From Streptomyces eurocidicus (GTDB lineage Bacteria > Actinomycetota > Actinomycetes > Streptomycetales > Streptomycetaceae), in NCBI RefSeq assembly GCF_002891295.1, contig NZ_LGUI01000002.1, forward strand, positions 186,001-250,000: a stretch of DNA of 64,000 nt, in the 5' to 3' direction. A model generated the notes under the pieces. It saw nothing but the letters and a program-made list of their open reading frames with translations. It was not told where the DNA came from and searched no databases. The position numbers were made by a program, and so were the translations under genes. Shown here one piece after another: positions 40,099 through 55,741 of the stretch. Every line of letters starts with the position of its first letter. Position 1 is the first letter of the stretch.

Positions 40099-40746
40099 GT
40101 GAGTGGAGACTCGGAGCGGCCGCCGCCGTCCGGCGCGGACGGCCGCCGGATGGCGATCACCTACGCCGCCTTCCGTGAACTGCACGCGAGCAAGTGGCGG
40201 GTCTACGCCTATGTGCACACCGGCGACCGGGAGGCCGCGGCGAGGATCTCCGAGGAGACCTTCGCCCTGCTGGCCGCGCGCTGGCCGCACGTCCTGCGCC
40301 GGCGGTCCGCCGACTCCTACGCCTGGTCGCTGCTGAAGGAGCGGGTCGACCGCTGGCTGACGGACCGCGGCCGGGGCACCGCGCTGGCGACGGCGGCGTT
40401 CCACGGCGCGGGCGGCGGGGACCGCCTGCCACCGGCCGGGGACCGCCTCTCGCCGGCCGGGGAGTGCGCGCGCCGCTTCGCCCGGCTGGAGCAGCGGATC
40501 GGGCTCTACGCGGCCCTGGCCCGGCTGCCCGAGCGGCAGTCCGACGCCCTCGTCCTCACCTGCTTGATCGGCTACGGCGTGCGCCAGGTCGCGGAGCTCC
40601 TCGGAGCCGAGGAGGCGTCCGTGCGCTCCCACATCGGCCACGCGAAACGCAGGCTCGCCTCGGTGCTGGAGGCGCAGAATTCCGTCAGGGGGAACCCATG
40701 CCGCACAGCAATGACACCGACGGTGATGCCGTCGAAGCCATCCTGA
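40099..40746 (+). CDS. Sigma-70-like helix-turn-helix protein
   Basis: A 215-residue ECF-like protein. A region-2-like helical part lies at ~20-100 ('HASKWRVYAYVHTGDREAAARISEETFALLAARWPHVLRR' in outline), then a Gly/Asp/Pro-rich linker. Region 4 with a helix-turn-helix follows ('LARLPERQSDALVLTCLIGY', 'RQVAELLGAEEASVRSHIGHAKRRLA'). The GTG start has GAGGG 7 nt upstream. Its 3' end overlaps the next gene by 49 nt, so the last ~16 residues share DNA with that gene's 5' end. Region 2 is poorly conserved, so it may be a sigma-like activator rather than a full sigma factor. Confidence 0.78.
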   Translation: MSGDSERPPPSGADGRRMAITYAAFRELHASKWRVYAYVHTGDREAAARISEETFALLAARWPHVLRRRSADSYAWSLLKERVDRWLTDRGRGTALATAAFHGAGGGDRLPPAGDRLSPAGECARRFARLEQRIGLYAALARLPERQSDALVLTCLIGYGVRQVAELLGAEEASVRSHIGHAKRRLASVLEAQNSVRGNPCRTAMTPTVMPSKPS

Positions 40747-41396
40747 CCGCGGACGCCCGCATCATCGCGGGGGAGTTCGAGAACCGCCGCCGGATCCCGG
40801 CGGTCCGCCGCCGCGGGCGGCCCGCCGACGGGCGGAACGAACCGGTCCGCGCCGGCCGCCCCACCGCCCGGGACGAGGCCGCCCAGGAGCTCGACCTCGC
40901 CTGCGCACTCGTCATCGGCGCCGCCGAGGCCGCCACCAGCCTCGGGCTCCTGGAGAACGGCCGGGCCATCGACCCCGAAGGCGCGCTCGTCTTCGCCTGT
41001 CTGCTCCACGTCGTCGGGCACACCGGCGCGGCCGAGTTCTGGTGGCGGTTCGGGGCGGGCGGCGGCAGCCGCACCGCCGCCTACTGCCTCCACCTCTCGC
41101 ACCGCCGCAACGGCGAGTTCCGCGACGCCGCCTTCTGGCGCGCGGAGGCCGCCCACGATCCGGAGGAGGAGCGGGAGCCGCGGCCGGCCGGGCCGGTCAC
41201 CGGCCGTGCGGGGCTGCTGCCGGACGCCGCCCGGCACGCCCTCCTCGTCCAGTGGCACAGCGGCCTCACGCCGCATCTGCCCGCCGCGCTCGAAAGCGTC
41301 GTCAACCGCCTCGTCGTCGCGGGCGACGACGAGGACTTCGGCGAGGTGCCGCAGCCCGACCCCGGTCTCGTGGCACGGCTCTCCCGCGAAAGGTGA
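40698..41396 (+). CDS. Hypothetical protein overlapping the sigma-like gene
   Basis: A 232-residue protein without recognised domains. ATG 40698 follows AGGGGGAA at 5-nt spacing and begins inside the sigma-like gene. N-terminal ~60 residues are basic and polar. A helical, Ala/Leu-rich core follows (residues 62-140, 'ALVFACLLHVVGHTGAAEFWWRFGAGGGS' in outline, 'YCLHLSHRRNGEF'), resembling tetratricopeptide-like or helical-repeat sensors in actinomycete regulators. The overlap indicates a matched pair, so it could be a partner, modulator or anti-sigma-like factor for the upstream protein. No membrane segment is visible. Confidence 0.72.
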   Translation: MPHSNDTDGDAVEAILTADARIIAGEFENRRRIPAVRRRGRPADGRNEPVRAGRPTARDEAAQELDLACALVIGAAEAATSLGLLENGRAIDPEGALVFACLLHVVGHTGAAEFWWRFGAGGGSRTAAYCLHLSHRRNGEFRDAAFWRAEAAHDPEEEREPRPAGPVTGRAGLLPDAARHALLVQWHSGLTPHLPAALESVVNRLVVAGDDEDFGEVPQPDPGLVARLSRER

Positions 41397-41411
41397 GCCA
41401 GGGGCCCGCCG

Positions 41412-41978
41412 CTACAGCGTGGCCTGCGCCGCGAGCAGCCCCAGCACGCCCTTGACCGCCCGGTCGTACGGCTCGGCCGAACCCGCCGCGCGGGCGAGGA
41501 CGTATCCGCCCTGGAGCACGGCGACCACGGCCGACGCCGTCCCGGCGGGGTCGAGGGAGGCGCTCAGCTCGCCGCGCTCACGGCCCTCGGCGAGCACCTC
41601 CGCGAGCCGGCCGCGCAGCCAGTCGAAGGTCTCCTCGACGGGCCGGCGCAGCGCGGGGTCGGCCACGACGTCCGGGTCCTGGGCGAGCCCGCCGATCGGG
41701 CAGCCCTTGAGCACGTCCCGCTCGCGCAGGAGGTAGGCCGAGACCCGCTCCAGGGCCGTGCCCGGTCCGGCGAACTGCTCCTCGGCCTTGGCCCGCATCT
41801 CCTCGGCGGTCCGCCGGATCGCGGCGAGGGCGAGGTCCGGCTTGCCGGTGAAGTGGTGGTACATGCTGCCTTGGCCGGCGCCGGCGCGCTGCTGGATGGC
41901 CTTGGGGCTGGTGCCTACGTAGCCGCGTTCCCAGAGGAGGGCGCGGGTGCTTTCGATCAGGCGGTCCGATGTGTTCAC
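41412..41978 (-). CDS. TetR/AcrR-family transcriptional regulator
   Basis: A 188-residue repressor. The N-terminal HTH is 'RLIESTRALLWERGYVGTSPKAIQQRAGAGQGSMYHHFTGKPDLALAAI' in outline. The C-terminal ligand domain contains 'GCPIGGLAQD', the conserved cysteine loop of LmrA/YxaF-like members. It is convergent with the hypothetical gene and just upstream, on the same strand, is the siderophore ATPase gene. A perfect palindrome lies directly before its start codon and is the likely autoregulatory operator. Confidence 0.92.
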   Translation of the reverse strand: MNTSDRLIESTRALLWERGYVGTSPKAIQQRAGAGQGSMYHHFTGKPDLALAAIRRTAEEMRAKAEEQFAGPGTALERVSAYLLRERDVLKGCPIGGLAQDPDVVADPALRRPVEETFDWLRGRLAEVLAEGRERGELSASLDPAGTASAVVAVLQGGYVLARAAGSAEPYDRAVKGVLGLLAAQATL

Positions 41979-41985
41979 GTCGGCA

Positions 41986-42003
41986 CTGTACCTGTGGGTA
42001 CAG
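41986..42003. promoter_or_regulatory. TetR-type operator candidate
   Basis: CTGTACC (41986-41992) and GGTACAG (41997-42003) are perfect 7-bp arms around TGTG, 7 nt upstream of the TetR start codon. Confidence 0.7.
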
Positions 42004-42039
42004 GAGGGCTTTCCGCTGCCCGCCCTGCCCCGGCCGGGA

Positions 42040-42831
42040 TCAGCCCACCGCCACCGGGCGCCGCGCCGACGGGACCACGACCGGTGACCCGTCGTCCGGT
42101 GCCTGGAGGATGTCGGCCTCGATGCCGTACAGCTCGCGCACCAGAGCCGTGTCGACGACGTCGCGCGGCGCGCCCTGGGCGACGATCCGGCCGTCCTTCA
42201 TGGCGACCACCGTGTCCGCGTAGCGCGCGGCGCTGGCCAGGTCGTGCAGGACCATCACGACCGTACGGCCCGCGACGGCCACCTGGCGTACGAGGTCGAG
42301 GACTTCCACGGCGTGGCCGATGTCCAGGGCGCTGGTCGGCTCGTCGAGGAGGACGATCGGGGTCTCCTGGGCGAGGACCATCGCCAGCCAGCAGCGCTGC
42401 CGCTGGCCGCCGGAGAGCTGCTCCAGGCGGCGGTCGGCGAGGGCGGTGACCCCCGTGGCCCGCAGGGCCTCCTCGACGGCCCGCTCGTCCTCGCGCGACC
42501 ACTGCCGGAAGAGGCCCTGGTGCGGGTGGCGGCCGTAGCGCACGAGCCCGGCGACGGTGACCGCCTCGGGGGCGAGCGGGGACTGGGGGAGGAGGGCGAT
42601 GCGGTGGGCGGCCTGGCGCTGCTTCAGCTGCCAGATGTCGGCGTCGCCCGCGTGGACCCGGCCGGACTCGGGCTGGTGGAGACGGGCGACGGAGCGCAGC
42701 AGGGTGGACTTGCCGCAGCCGTTGGGTCCGACGATCGCGACGACCTGCCCCGAGGGGATGGTGAGGTCGACGCCGGCCACGGCGCGGTGGCCGGGGTAGC
42801 CGGCGACGAGCTGTTCTACGCGGAGCTCCAC
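42040..42831 (-). CDS. Iron-siderophore ABC transporter ATP-binding protein (FecE/FepC-like)
   Basis: A 263-residue ATPase. Walker A is 'GPNGCGKSTLL', the signature 'LSGGQRQRCWLAMVLAQ', Walker B 'IVLLDEPTSALD', and the family-typical 'IALLPQSPLAPEAVTVAGLVRYGRHPHQ' appears in outline. These features are specific to Fe3+-siderophore/B12 importers. It lacks adjacent permeases; the fused permease at 55742-57937 and the lipoprotein gene divergent from it complete a transporter. The promoter region contains an iron box (42891-42909) shared with the lipoprotein gene. It should be expressed when iron is scarce. Confidence 0.93.
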   Translation of the reverse strand: MELRVEQLVAGYPGHRAVAGVDLTIPSGQVVAIVGPNGCGKSTLLRSVARLHQPESGRVHAGDADIWQLKQRQAAHRIALLPQSPLAPEAVTVAGLVRYGRHPHQGLFRQWSREDERAVEEALRATGVTALADRRLEQLSGGQRQRCWLAMVLAQETPIVLLDEPTSALDIGHAVEVLDLVRQVAVAGRTVVMVLHDLASAARYADTVVAMKDGRIVAQGAPRDVVDTALVRELYGIEADILQAPDDGSPVVVPSARRPVAVG

Positions 42832-42890
42832 GGGCGGGGGCCTTTCCAGAAGATCGCCGGTTCGATGTGGACCCTCTTGCCTGAGGGCTT

Positions 42891-42909
42891 TAAGGTAAGG
42901 CTAACCTAA
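42891..42909. promoter_or_regulatory. Iron box (DmdR/IdeR site) between ATPase and lipoprotein genes
   Basis: TAAGGTAAGGCTAACCTAA matches the consensus TTAGGTTAGGCTAACCTAA at 17 of 19 positions. It lies between the divergent siderophore ATPase and binding-protein genes and should repress both when iron is plentiful. Confidence 0.92.
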
Positions 42910-43014
42910 TGGCTGTCGCAGGTCAGTGCGAGGGGACACCCGTACGACCGGTGGCCGTTTTTCCTGCTTTTCCTGCGTCCCCCTTTTTCACGTCTTTCAC
43001 GTCCGGAGCTTTCG

Positions 43015-44016
43015 ATGACCGCACCCCACCGCCTCCTCCTGTCCACCCCGCGCCGCGCGGTACAGGTCCTCGCCGCCGTGGGGGCGGCAGCCGTGCTGGT
43101 GACGGGCTGCGGCTCGGACTCGGACAAGGGCTCCGACAAGAAGTCCGACACGAAGTCCGAGGCGAGCGGCACCCGCACCGTCAAGGACGCGACCGGCAAG
43201 GCCGTCCAGGTCCCGGCCAACCCCAAGCGGATCGTGACGCTCACCCAGGAGGACCTGGACGCGGTGCTCGCGCTCGGCCTCAAGCCGGTCGGCATCACCA
43301 ACGGCCAGGGCCTGAACAAGCCGCCGGCCTACCTCGACGACAAGGTCAAGGGCATCAACGTCGTCGGCAACCTGCTCCAGCCGGTGATGGACAAGGTCGT
43401 GGCCGCCAAGCCCGACCTCATCCTGGCCGGTGACATGCAGGACGAGCAGGTGCTCAAGCAGCTGCGCGAGATCACCCCGGCGACCCTGGTCACCATGGCC
43501 CCGACCGACGACTGGAAGCTCTCTTTCCGGGGCATCGGCAACGCCGTCAACGCCATGGACAAGGCCAACAAGGTCATCTCCGACTACGAGTCCAAGGCCA
43601 AGAAGGCCGGCGAGGGCCTGGGTGACAACAAGGGCGCCGAGGTCAGCATCGTCCGCTGGAACCCGGACGGCCCCAGCTGGATGGAGAAGAAGCAGTTCGC
43701 CAGCGGCGTCGCCCTGGACATGGGCCTGAAGCGCCCCAAGTCCCAGGACAAGGACGGCAACGCCCACACGCCGGCGCTCAGCCTTGAGAAGATCAACGAG
43801 ATCGACGGCGACTGGCTGTTCCTCTCGACCCTCACCTCCGACGGTGAGAAGGCCCTGAAGGACGTCCAGGAGAAGCCGGCCTACAAGGACCTGAACGCGG
43901 TCAAGAAGAACCACGCCGTGACGGTGGACGGTTCGGTCTGGTCGACCCGTGGCGGCCCGCTGGCCAGCTCCGCCGTCATCGACGACATCGTGAAGGCGCT
44001 GGGCGCGAAGTCCTGA
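43015..44016 (+). CDS. Iron-siderophore binding lipoprotein
   Basis: A 333-residue periplasmic-binding-type (FecB/FhuD-like) lipoprotein. It has an N-terminal Arg-rich then hydrophobic signal ending in 'AVLVTGCGSD' (lipobox Cys about residue 32) and a Lys/Ser/Asp-rich linker. The mature fold begins 'RTVKDATGKAVQVPANPKRIVTLTQ'. Later 'DLILAGDMQDEQVLKQLREI' and 'WLFLSTLTSDGEKALKD' are typical of class III binding proteins. It should deliver the ferric catechol-peptide siderophore to the fused permease. Start ATG 43015. Iron control by the box at 42891. Confidence 0.93.
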   Translation: MTAPHRLLLSTPRRAVQVLAAVGAAAVLVTGCGSDSDKGSDKKSDTKSEASGTRTVKDATGKAVQVPANPKRIVTLTQEDLDAVLALGLKPVGITNGQGLNKPPAYLDDKVKGINVVGNLLQPVMDKVVAAKPDLILAGDMQDEQVLKQLREITPATLVTMAPTDDWKLSFRGIGNAVNAMDKANKVISDYESKAKKAGEGLGDNKGAEVSIVRWNPDGPSWMEKKQFASGVALDMGLKRPKSQDKDGNAHTPALSLEKINEIDGDWLFLSTLTSDGEKALKDVQEKPAYKDLNAVKKNHAVTVDGSVWSTRGGPLASSAVIDDIVKALGAKS

Positions 44017-44041
44017 CGCCACCGCACCCAGTACGGGGAGT

Positions 44042-44084
44042 TCACACGCCGGACGGGCTGAGAATCAGCCCGTCCGGCGTGTGA
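44042..44084. terminator. Bidirectional terminator; dispersed palindromic element copy A
   Basis: A perfect 19-bp stem (44042-44060 with 44066-44084) and AGAAT loop, between convergent lipoprotein and M20 genes. The core CGCCGGACGGGCTGA and complement recur at 55647-55699. It is followed by CCGGGGC-GGA-GCCCCGG at 44095-44111, which recurs at 59530-59546. Confidence 0.92.
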
Positions 44085-44114
44085 GGACCGGGGCCCGGGG
44101 CGGAGCCCCGGAAA

Positions 44115-45248
44115 CTACCCGCGCTTCGCCGCCGCGAAGTCCGCCGCCGTCCAGGCCATGCCCACCGCGCCGTCCAGGAGAGCGCGCTCCCCCATGGGGG
44201 ACACCGCCGCCTCCGCGAACGCGGCCTCGTGCGGGCCGCACGCGCCACCCGAGATGTCGAGGACGGGATGGATCGACGGGACGACATGGGAGACGTTGCC
44301 CATGTCCGTGCACGCGAACGCGTCACGCCGCTGCGGCTCCGGGCGGCCCAGGGCGCGGGCGTTGGCCTGCCACAGGGAGATCAGCCCGGCGTCGGTGCGG
44401 AAGTCCAGATAGTCCGGCTCGGGCCGGGTCAGCTCCACCTCGCAGCCCGTGGCCAGCGCACCCGCCCGGAAGCACGCCTCGACGCGCTCCCGCAGCTCCC
44501 GCAGGTCCTCGGCGGCCGACGCGCGGATCTCGTACTCGGCGGTCGCCCGGTCCGGGATCAGGTTCGGCGCCGTCCCCGCGCCCGTGGTCACGCCGTGCAC
44601 CTTCCACTGCGGCGGCAACTGCTGACGCAGCAGCCCCAGGGCGACCTGGGCGACCGTCAGGGCGTCCGCGGCGTTGCGGCCCTCGTGCGGGTTGAGGCTC
44701 GGGTGCGCCGCCTTGCCGGTGTACGCGACGGAGAGGGTGCCCAGGGCGAAGGAGCGGAACTCCGCGACCTCGAACGGGCACGGGTGCACCATCATCGCGG
44801 CGTCCACCCCCTCGAAGGCCCCCGCCTCCAGCATCAGCGCCTTGCCGGCGCCGCGCTCCTCGGCGGGGGTGCCCAGGACCCGTACCGTCAGGCCGAGTTC
44901 GTCGGCGTACGGCGCGAGGGCGAGGGCCGCGCCGAGGCCCGCGGCGGCGATCAGATTGTGCCCGCAGGCGTGCCCGAGGCCCGGCAGCGCGTCGTACTCG
45001 CAGGCGATCGCCACGGTCACCGGGCCGGATCCCACCGTCGCGGCGAACGCGGTGTCGAGCCCGTACGCCGGGGCCGTCACGTCGAAGCCCCGCTCGCGCA
45101 GGAAGTCGGCGCACCACGCGGCGGCGCGGTGCTCGCCGAAGGCGGTCTCGGGATGCGCGTGGATGCGCCGGCTCAGCGACAGGAGGGCGTCGCGGTGGTC
45201 GAGCACGCGTGCGCGCAGGGCGGATTTGAGGCCGTCGGCCGCGGTCAT
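44115..45248 (-). CDS. M20-family amidohydrolase/peptidase
   Basis: A 377-residue metallo-amidohydrolase of the M20D (AbgB/aminoacylase) type. Metal-binding signatures are 'CEYDALPGLGHACGHNLIAAAG' in outline, 'TPAEERGAGKALML', 'GKAAHPSLNPHEGRNAADA', and the late 'DMGNVSHVVPSIHP'. It would cleave an amide of an aromatic, acyl or amino-acid conjugate. Its divergent promoter with the NRPS contains an iron box, so it is likely co-regulated with the siderophore genes. It may process or recycle the catechol amide after uptake, but this is inferred. Confidence 0.88.
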   Translation of the reverse strand: MTAADGLKSALRARVLDHRDALLSLSRRIHAHPETAFGEHRAAAWCADFLRERGFDVTAPAYGLDTAFAATVGSGPVTVAIACEYDALPGLGHACGHNLIAAAGLGAALALAPYADELGLTVRVLGTPAEERGAGKALMLEAGAFEGVDAAMMVHPCPFEVAEFRSFALGTLSVAYTGKAAHPSLNPHEGRNAADALTVAQVALGLLRQQLPPQWKVHGVTTGAGTAPNLIPDRATAEYEIRASAAEDLRELRERVEACFRAGALATGCEVELTRPEPDYLDFRTDAGLISLWQANARALGRPEPQRRDAFACTDMGNVSHVVPSIHPVLDISGGACGPHEAAFAEAAVSPMGERALLDGAVGMAWTAADFAAAKRG

Positions 45249-45308
45249 GAGGTGGCTCCTGTTCGTTTCGCCCGCTCAGCTGAGGGAGTCTCACGGGCGA
45301 GCAAAAAA

Positions 45309-45327
45309 ATAGCTTAGGCTTCCCTAA
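45309..45327. promoter_or_regulatory. Iron box between M20 gene and NRPS
   Basis: ATAGCTTAGGCTTCCCTAA matches the iron-box consensus at 15 of 19 positions and forms part of the symmetric AGCTTAGG-CTTC-CCTAAGCT. It is 62 nt upstream of the NRPS start and 60 nt upstream of the M20 start, so it can regulate both. Confidence 0.8.
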
Positions 45328-45389
45328 GCTGACATGCCGGGGGGTCCGGTGTGGCCAGATCGCTGTCATACAACGGGAGTCCCCACGCC

Positions 45390-52616
<7,227 letters not shown>

Positions 52617-52620
52617 CCCC

Positions 52621-52821
52621 ATGAGCGACGCACCCGCCAACCCCTTCGACGGGGACGGCCCCTTCCACGTCCTCGTCAACGCCGAGGGCCGGCACAGCCT
52701 CTGGCCGGGGTTCGCCGCCGTCCCCGACGGCTGGACCGCCGTCCACGGCCCGTGCGAGCGCCAGGAGGCACTCGACTGGATCACCGAGCACTGGACCGAC
52801 CTGAACCCGGCGGCCCGGTGA
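52621..52821 (+). CDS. MbtH-like protein
   Basis: A 66-residue MbtH partner. The family motif is visible: '[55 protein letters not shown]' in outline, with the conserved Trp residues and the S-L-W-P box. MbtH proteins bind and activate adenylation domains. It begins 4 nt after the NRPS stop and its TGA overlaps the next gene's GTG, so it is co-translated with the synthetase and the MFS gene. Confidence 0.97.
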   Translation: MSDAPANPFDGDGPFHVLVNAEGRHSLWPGFAAVPDGWTAVHGPCERQEALDWITEHWTDLNPAAR

Positions 52822-54239
52822 AGGGCATGAACCCGCGCGTCGCCGTCGTGATCGTGTACACGGCGGCGATGTGCATGAACGGGCTCGACTCCACCATCGT
52901 CAACCCGGCGCTGCTCACCATCGCCCGGGACTTCGGCGAACCGGTGTCGGCCGCCAACACCGTCGAGGTCGCCTTCCTGGTGGCGCTCGCCGTCGCCCTG
53001 CCCGTCGCGGGCTGGTTCGGCGACCGCTTCGGCACCAAGCGGGTCTTCCTCGGCTCCCTCGCCGTCTTCACGGCCGCCTCCGCGGTCTGCGGCCTCGCCC
53101 AGAACCTGGAGACGCTGGTCCTCGCCCGCGTCGTCCAGGGCATCGCGGGCGGCCTGCTCACGCCCGTCGGCATGACGCTGCTCTTCCGCGCCTTCCCGCC
53201 GCACGAGCGGATGAAGCTGTCGAAGGTGCTCATCGTGCCGACGGCCCTGATGCCGGCCCTCGGGCCGCCGCTGGGCGGCTTCCTGACCGAGCACCTCTCC
53301 TGGCACTGGCTGTTCTTCGTCAATGTGCCGATCGGCGCGGCGGCGGTGCTGCTGGGAGCGGTGGGGCTGACCGAGCACAAGGAGGACACCGAGGGCGGGT
53401 TCGACCTCAAGGGCTTCCTGCTCGCCACCCCCGCGCTCGGCCTGCTCACCTACGCGCTCGGCTTCGGCCCCACACACGGCTGGACCGCACCGTCCGTCGT
53501 GGTGGCCGGCCCGCTCGGGCTCGTCCTGCTGGTCGCCGGGTGCGTCCACCTGGTCCGCGCGAAGACGCCGCTGCTCCGGCTGCGGCTGCTCGCCGACAAG
53601 GTGTTCGCCTCCGCCACCGTGCTCGCCCTGGTCACCTCGGCCGGGCTGATGGGCGTCCTCTTCGCCTTCCCGCTGCTCTACCAGGCGGCGCTCGGGGCCT
53701 CGGCCCTGGACGCGGGCCTGAGCGTCTTCCCGGAGGCGCTCGGACTGATGCTGGCCTCCCAGGTCTCCGACCGGCTGATGCCCCGGCTCGGACCCCGGTG
53801 GCTCGCCGTGCCCGCCCTGGTCCTGGCGACGGCGGTCTTCGCCGCGCTCGCCGTACCGGGGGTGGCCGAGAACGCCTGGGCGGTACGGGCGCTGATGTTC
53901 TGCGTCGGCCTGGTGCTGGGCACGGCCGTGATCACGGTGCAGATCGCCGGGTTCGCGGACGTACCGCCCCCGGCCATGGGCCAGGCCATGGCCCTGTTCA
54001 CCATCGTGCGCACGCTCGGCGGGGCGCTGGGCATCGCGGCCGTCGCCGCGGTCATCTCCGCCTCGGGCGCCGCGTCCACGCACGACGCCGACCCGGGCCC
54101 GTACCGTACGGGCATCCTGGTCACCGCCGGACTGGTCGCCGCCGGCACGCTGTTCGCCCTGCGGATGCCCAAGGAGGCACCCGGCCCGCCGCCCTTCGAC
54201 GACGAGCCGGAGAGCGAGCAGGCGCCGGCCGCGGCCTGA
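52818..54239 (+). CDS. MFS exporter (DHA2-type), probable siderophore efflux
   Basis: A 473-residue transporter with 14 predicted helices. The first helix has '[14 protein letters not shown]', motif A '[16 protein letters not shown]', and motif C '[29 protein letters not shown]' in outline. GTG 52818 (GTGA overlap with the mbtH stop) is preferred; ATG 52827 is an alternative. Position in the iron-regulated operon indicates export of the newly made siderophore (like EntS). The C-terminus is acidic and Pro-rich. A long palindrome terminates the operon just after the stop codon. Confidence 0.88.
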   Translation: MKGMNPRVAVVIVYTAAMCMNGLDSTIVNPALLTIARDFGEPVSAANTVEVAFLVALAVALPVAGWFGDRFGTKRVFLGSLAVFTAASAVCGLAQNLETLVLARVVQGIAGGLLTPVGMTLLFRAFPPHERMKLSKVLIVPTALMPALGPPLGGFLTEHLSWHWLFFVNVPIGAAAVLLGAVGLTEHKEDTEGGFDLKGFLLATPALGLLTYALGFGPTHGWTAPSVVVAGPLGLVLLVAGCVHLVRAKTPLLRLRLLADKVFASATVLALVTSAGLMGVLFAFPLLYQAALGASALDAGLSVFPEALGLMLASQVSDRLMPRLGPRWLAVPALVLATAVFAALAVPGVAENAWAVRALMFCVGLVLGTAVITVQIAGFADVPPPAMGQAMALFTIVRTLGGALGIAAVAAVISASGAASTHDADPGPYRTGILVTAGLVAAGTLFALRMPKEAPGPPPFDDEPESEQAPAAA

Positions 54240-54245
54240 CGCGCC

Positions 54246-54301
54246 ACGGCAGAGGCCCCCTTGGACCGGCGTCGACGCCGGTCCAAGGGGGCCTCTGCCG
54301 T
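54246..54301. terminator. 56-bp perfect palindrome, bidirectional terminator
   Basis: 28-bp arms meet at the centre GTCGAC with no loop bases and no mismatch. The palindrome begins 7 nt after the MFS stop and ends 16 nt before the Fes-like stop, between convergent genes. Confidence 0.95.
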
Positions 54302-54316
54302 CACCCCGTGACGTGC

Positions 54317-55531
54317 TCAGGAACCCAGCAGCCCCGCGAGGCCGCTGGCCAGCCCGCCGCGCCAGCAGGCGTAGTCGTGGCCGCCGTTGAACTCGTGGTA
54401 GTCCACCTCGTAACCGCGTGCCCGGAGCACGTCGCGCAGGTGGCGGTTCTGGGGGAGCAGCATCCACTCCTGGAGGCCCACCTCCAGACGGAAGCGGACC
54501 GGCAGCTTCTCGCGCACCGCGTACTGCCGGGTCAGCCACTCGCTGCCGCTGTCGAACTCGGTGCCGTCGGGCCACCAGAAGGAGCCCGACTGCGACAGCG
54601 CGTTCCCGAACCGCTCGGGCCTGCGGAACGCCGCGAACGCCGCCGTCAGACCGCCCGCGCTCTGACCCGCCACCACCGTGCGCGCCGGGTCGCCCGTGGC
54701 GCCGTACGCCTCGGCGGCCCACGGCAGCAGCACGTCCGCCAGCCAGTCGACGAACTCCTCGCTGCAGCTGAGGTCGGTCACCCGCCGGTCCCGGCCCATG
54801 GTGTGCACCAGCAGCGTCACGGTCGGCGGGATCCGCTGCTCCGCGTGCAGGTTGTCGAGGGTGTCACCGAAGCCCAGGACCGGCCCCCACATCTCGCCGT
54901 CCAGCAGCACGGCGACGGCGTACGAGCCGTTCCCGGCCCGGTGCCCGGCGGGCAGGTGCACCGACACCGGGCGGCCGTCGACCTCCGCCTCGACGCGCTC
55001 GCCGCGCGCCACCTCCGACCTGGGCGGGGCCCACTTCTGGGCCGGGGCGTCGGGCAGCTCCAGCACGGACGACGGGTGCCGGCCGTCCTTGGCGGGCAGC
55101 GACGGGCCCGTGCCGAGCGGGTCGGGCACGGCGGCGTCCAGCACCCGCAGCCACGCCTCGCGGTCGGTGCGCAGCGTCTCCTCGCGGGGGCCGCGCGCCA
55201 CGAAGAACTGGTACGAGGCCCGGTGGTCGGCGCGCAGCCGGTGGCTGATCGCCCAGACGTCCGTGCCCGGCACCTTCTCCATCAGGTGCGGGCTCAGGTC
55301 GCGGGCGTGCCGGTCCTTGTCGGTGACGGTGTGCAGGAGGGCGAGGACGTCGGTGGCGGGGTCGGCGGGGTCGTCGCGCCAGAGGAAGGTGACGAGGCGG
55401 TACGCGGGGTTGTCGGGGTCGGGCTCGACGAGGGGGGTGGCGGTGTGCCGCCAGAAGTCCTCTGTGGCGCGGGGGCCGTCGGTGCGTATGTCTTCGACGA
55501 GCTGTCGGAGTGCGGGGCTCTGCGGTTCCAT
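54317..55531 (-). CDS. Enterochelin-esterase-like siderophore hydrolase (Fes family)
   Basis: A 404-residue cytosolic esterase. The N-terminal ~180 residues form the Fes-type Ig-like domain ('VTFLWRDDPA' and 'WAISHRLRADHRASYQFFVA' segments). The C-terminal alpha/beta-hydrolase has the nucleophile in 'VVAGQSAGGLTAAF' and the catalytic His in 'FNGGHDYACWRGGL'. It would cleave ester bonds of the imported ferric siderophore to release iron, consistent with a Thr-based trilactone. AAGGGAG precedes the ATG. It is convergent with the exporter and upstream of a dispersed palindrome. Confidence 0.93.
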   Translation of the reverse strand: MEPQSPALRQLVEDIRTDGPRATEDFWRHTATPLVEPDPDNPAYRLVTFLWRDDPADPATDVLALLHTVTDKDRHARDLSPHLMEKVPGTDVWAISHRLRADHRASYQFFVARGPREETLRTDREAWLRVLDAAVPDPLGTGPSLPAKDGRHPSSVLELPDAPAQKWAPPRSEVARGERVEAEVDGRPVSVHLPAGHRAGNGSYAVAVLLDGEMWGPVLGFGDTLDNLHAEQRIPPTVTLLVHTMGRDRRVTDLSCSEEFVDWLADVLLPWAAEAYGATGDPARTVVAGQSAGGLTAAFAAFRRPERFGNALSQSGSFWWPDGTEFDSGSEWLTRQYAVREKLPVRFRLEVGLQEWMLLPQNRHLRDVLRARGYEVDYHEFNGGHDYACWRGGLASGLAGLLGS

Positions 55532-55646
55532 GACTCCCTTGGTTTCTGTGATGTGCGGAGGGGGCTGTGCCTGCGGCGCTTTCCCCTACCCGCCCCTTCC
55601 CGTACCGGGGGCTTCGCCCCGGGCCCCCGTTCCGCGCTCCGCGCGG

Positions 55647-55699
55647 TGTCCTCAATCGCCGGACGGGCTGAAATTCAGCCCGTCCGGCGATTGAGGACA
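55647..55699. repeat. Dispersed palindromic element, copy B (near-perfect 53-bp palindrome)
   Basis: Arms 55647-55672 and 55674-55699 are 26-bp perfect complements around one base. The core CGCCGGACGGGCTGA is identical to copy A at 44042-44084. It lies in the 210-nt gap between the Fes-like gene and the fused permease stop codon, flanked by CCCCTTCCC/GGGAAGGGG sequences also seen near 59550. It may act as a terminator for the permease gene. Confidence 0.92.
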
Positions 55700-55741
55700 T
55701 TCGGGAAGGGGCGGGGTGGGGAAGAAAACCTCCCGCCGTCC

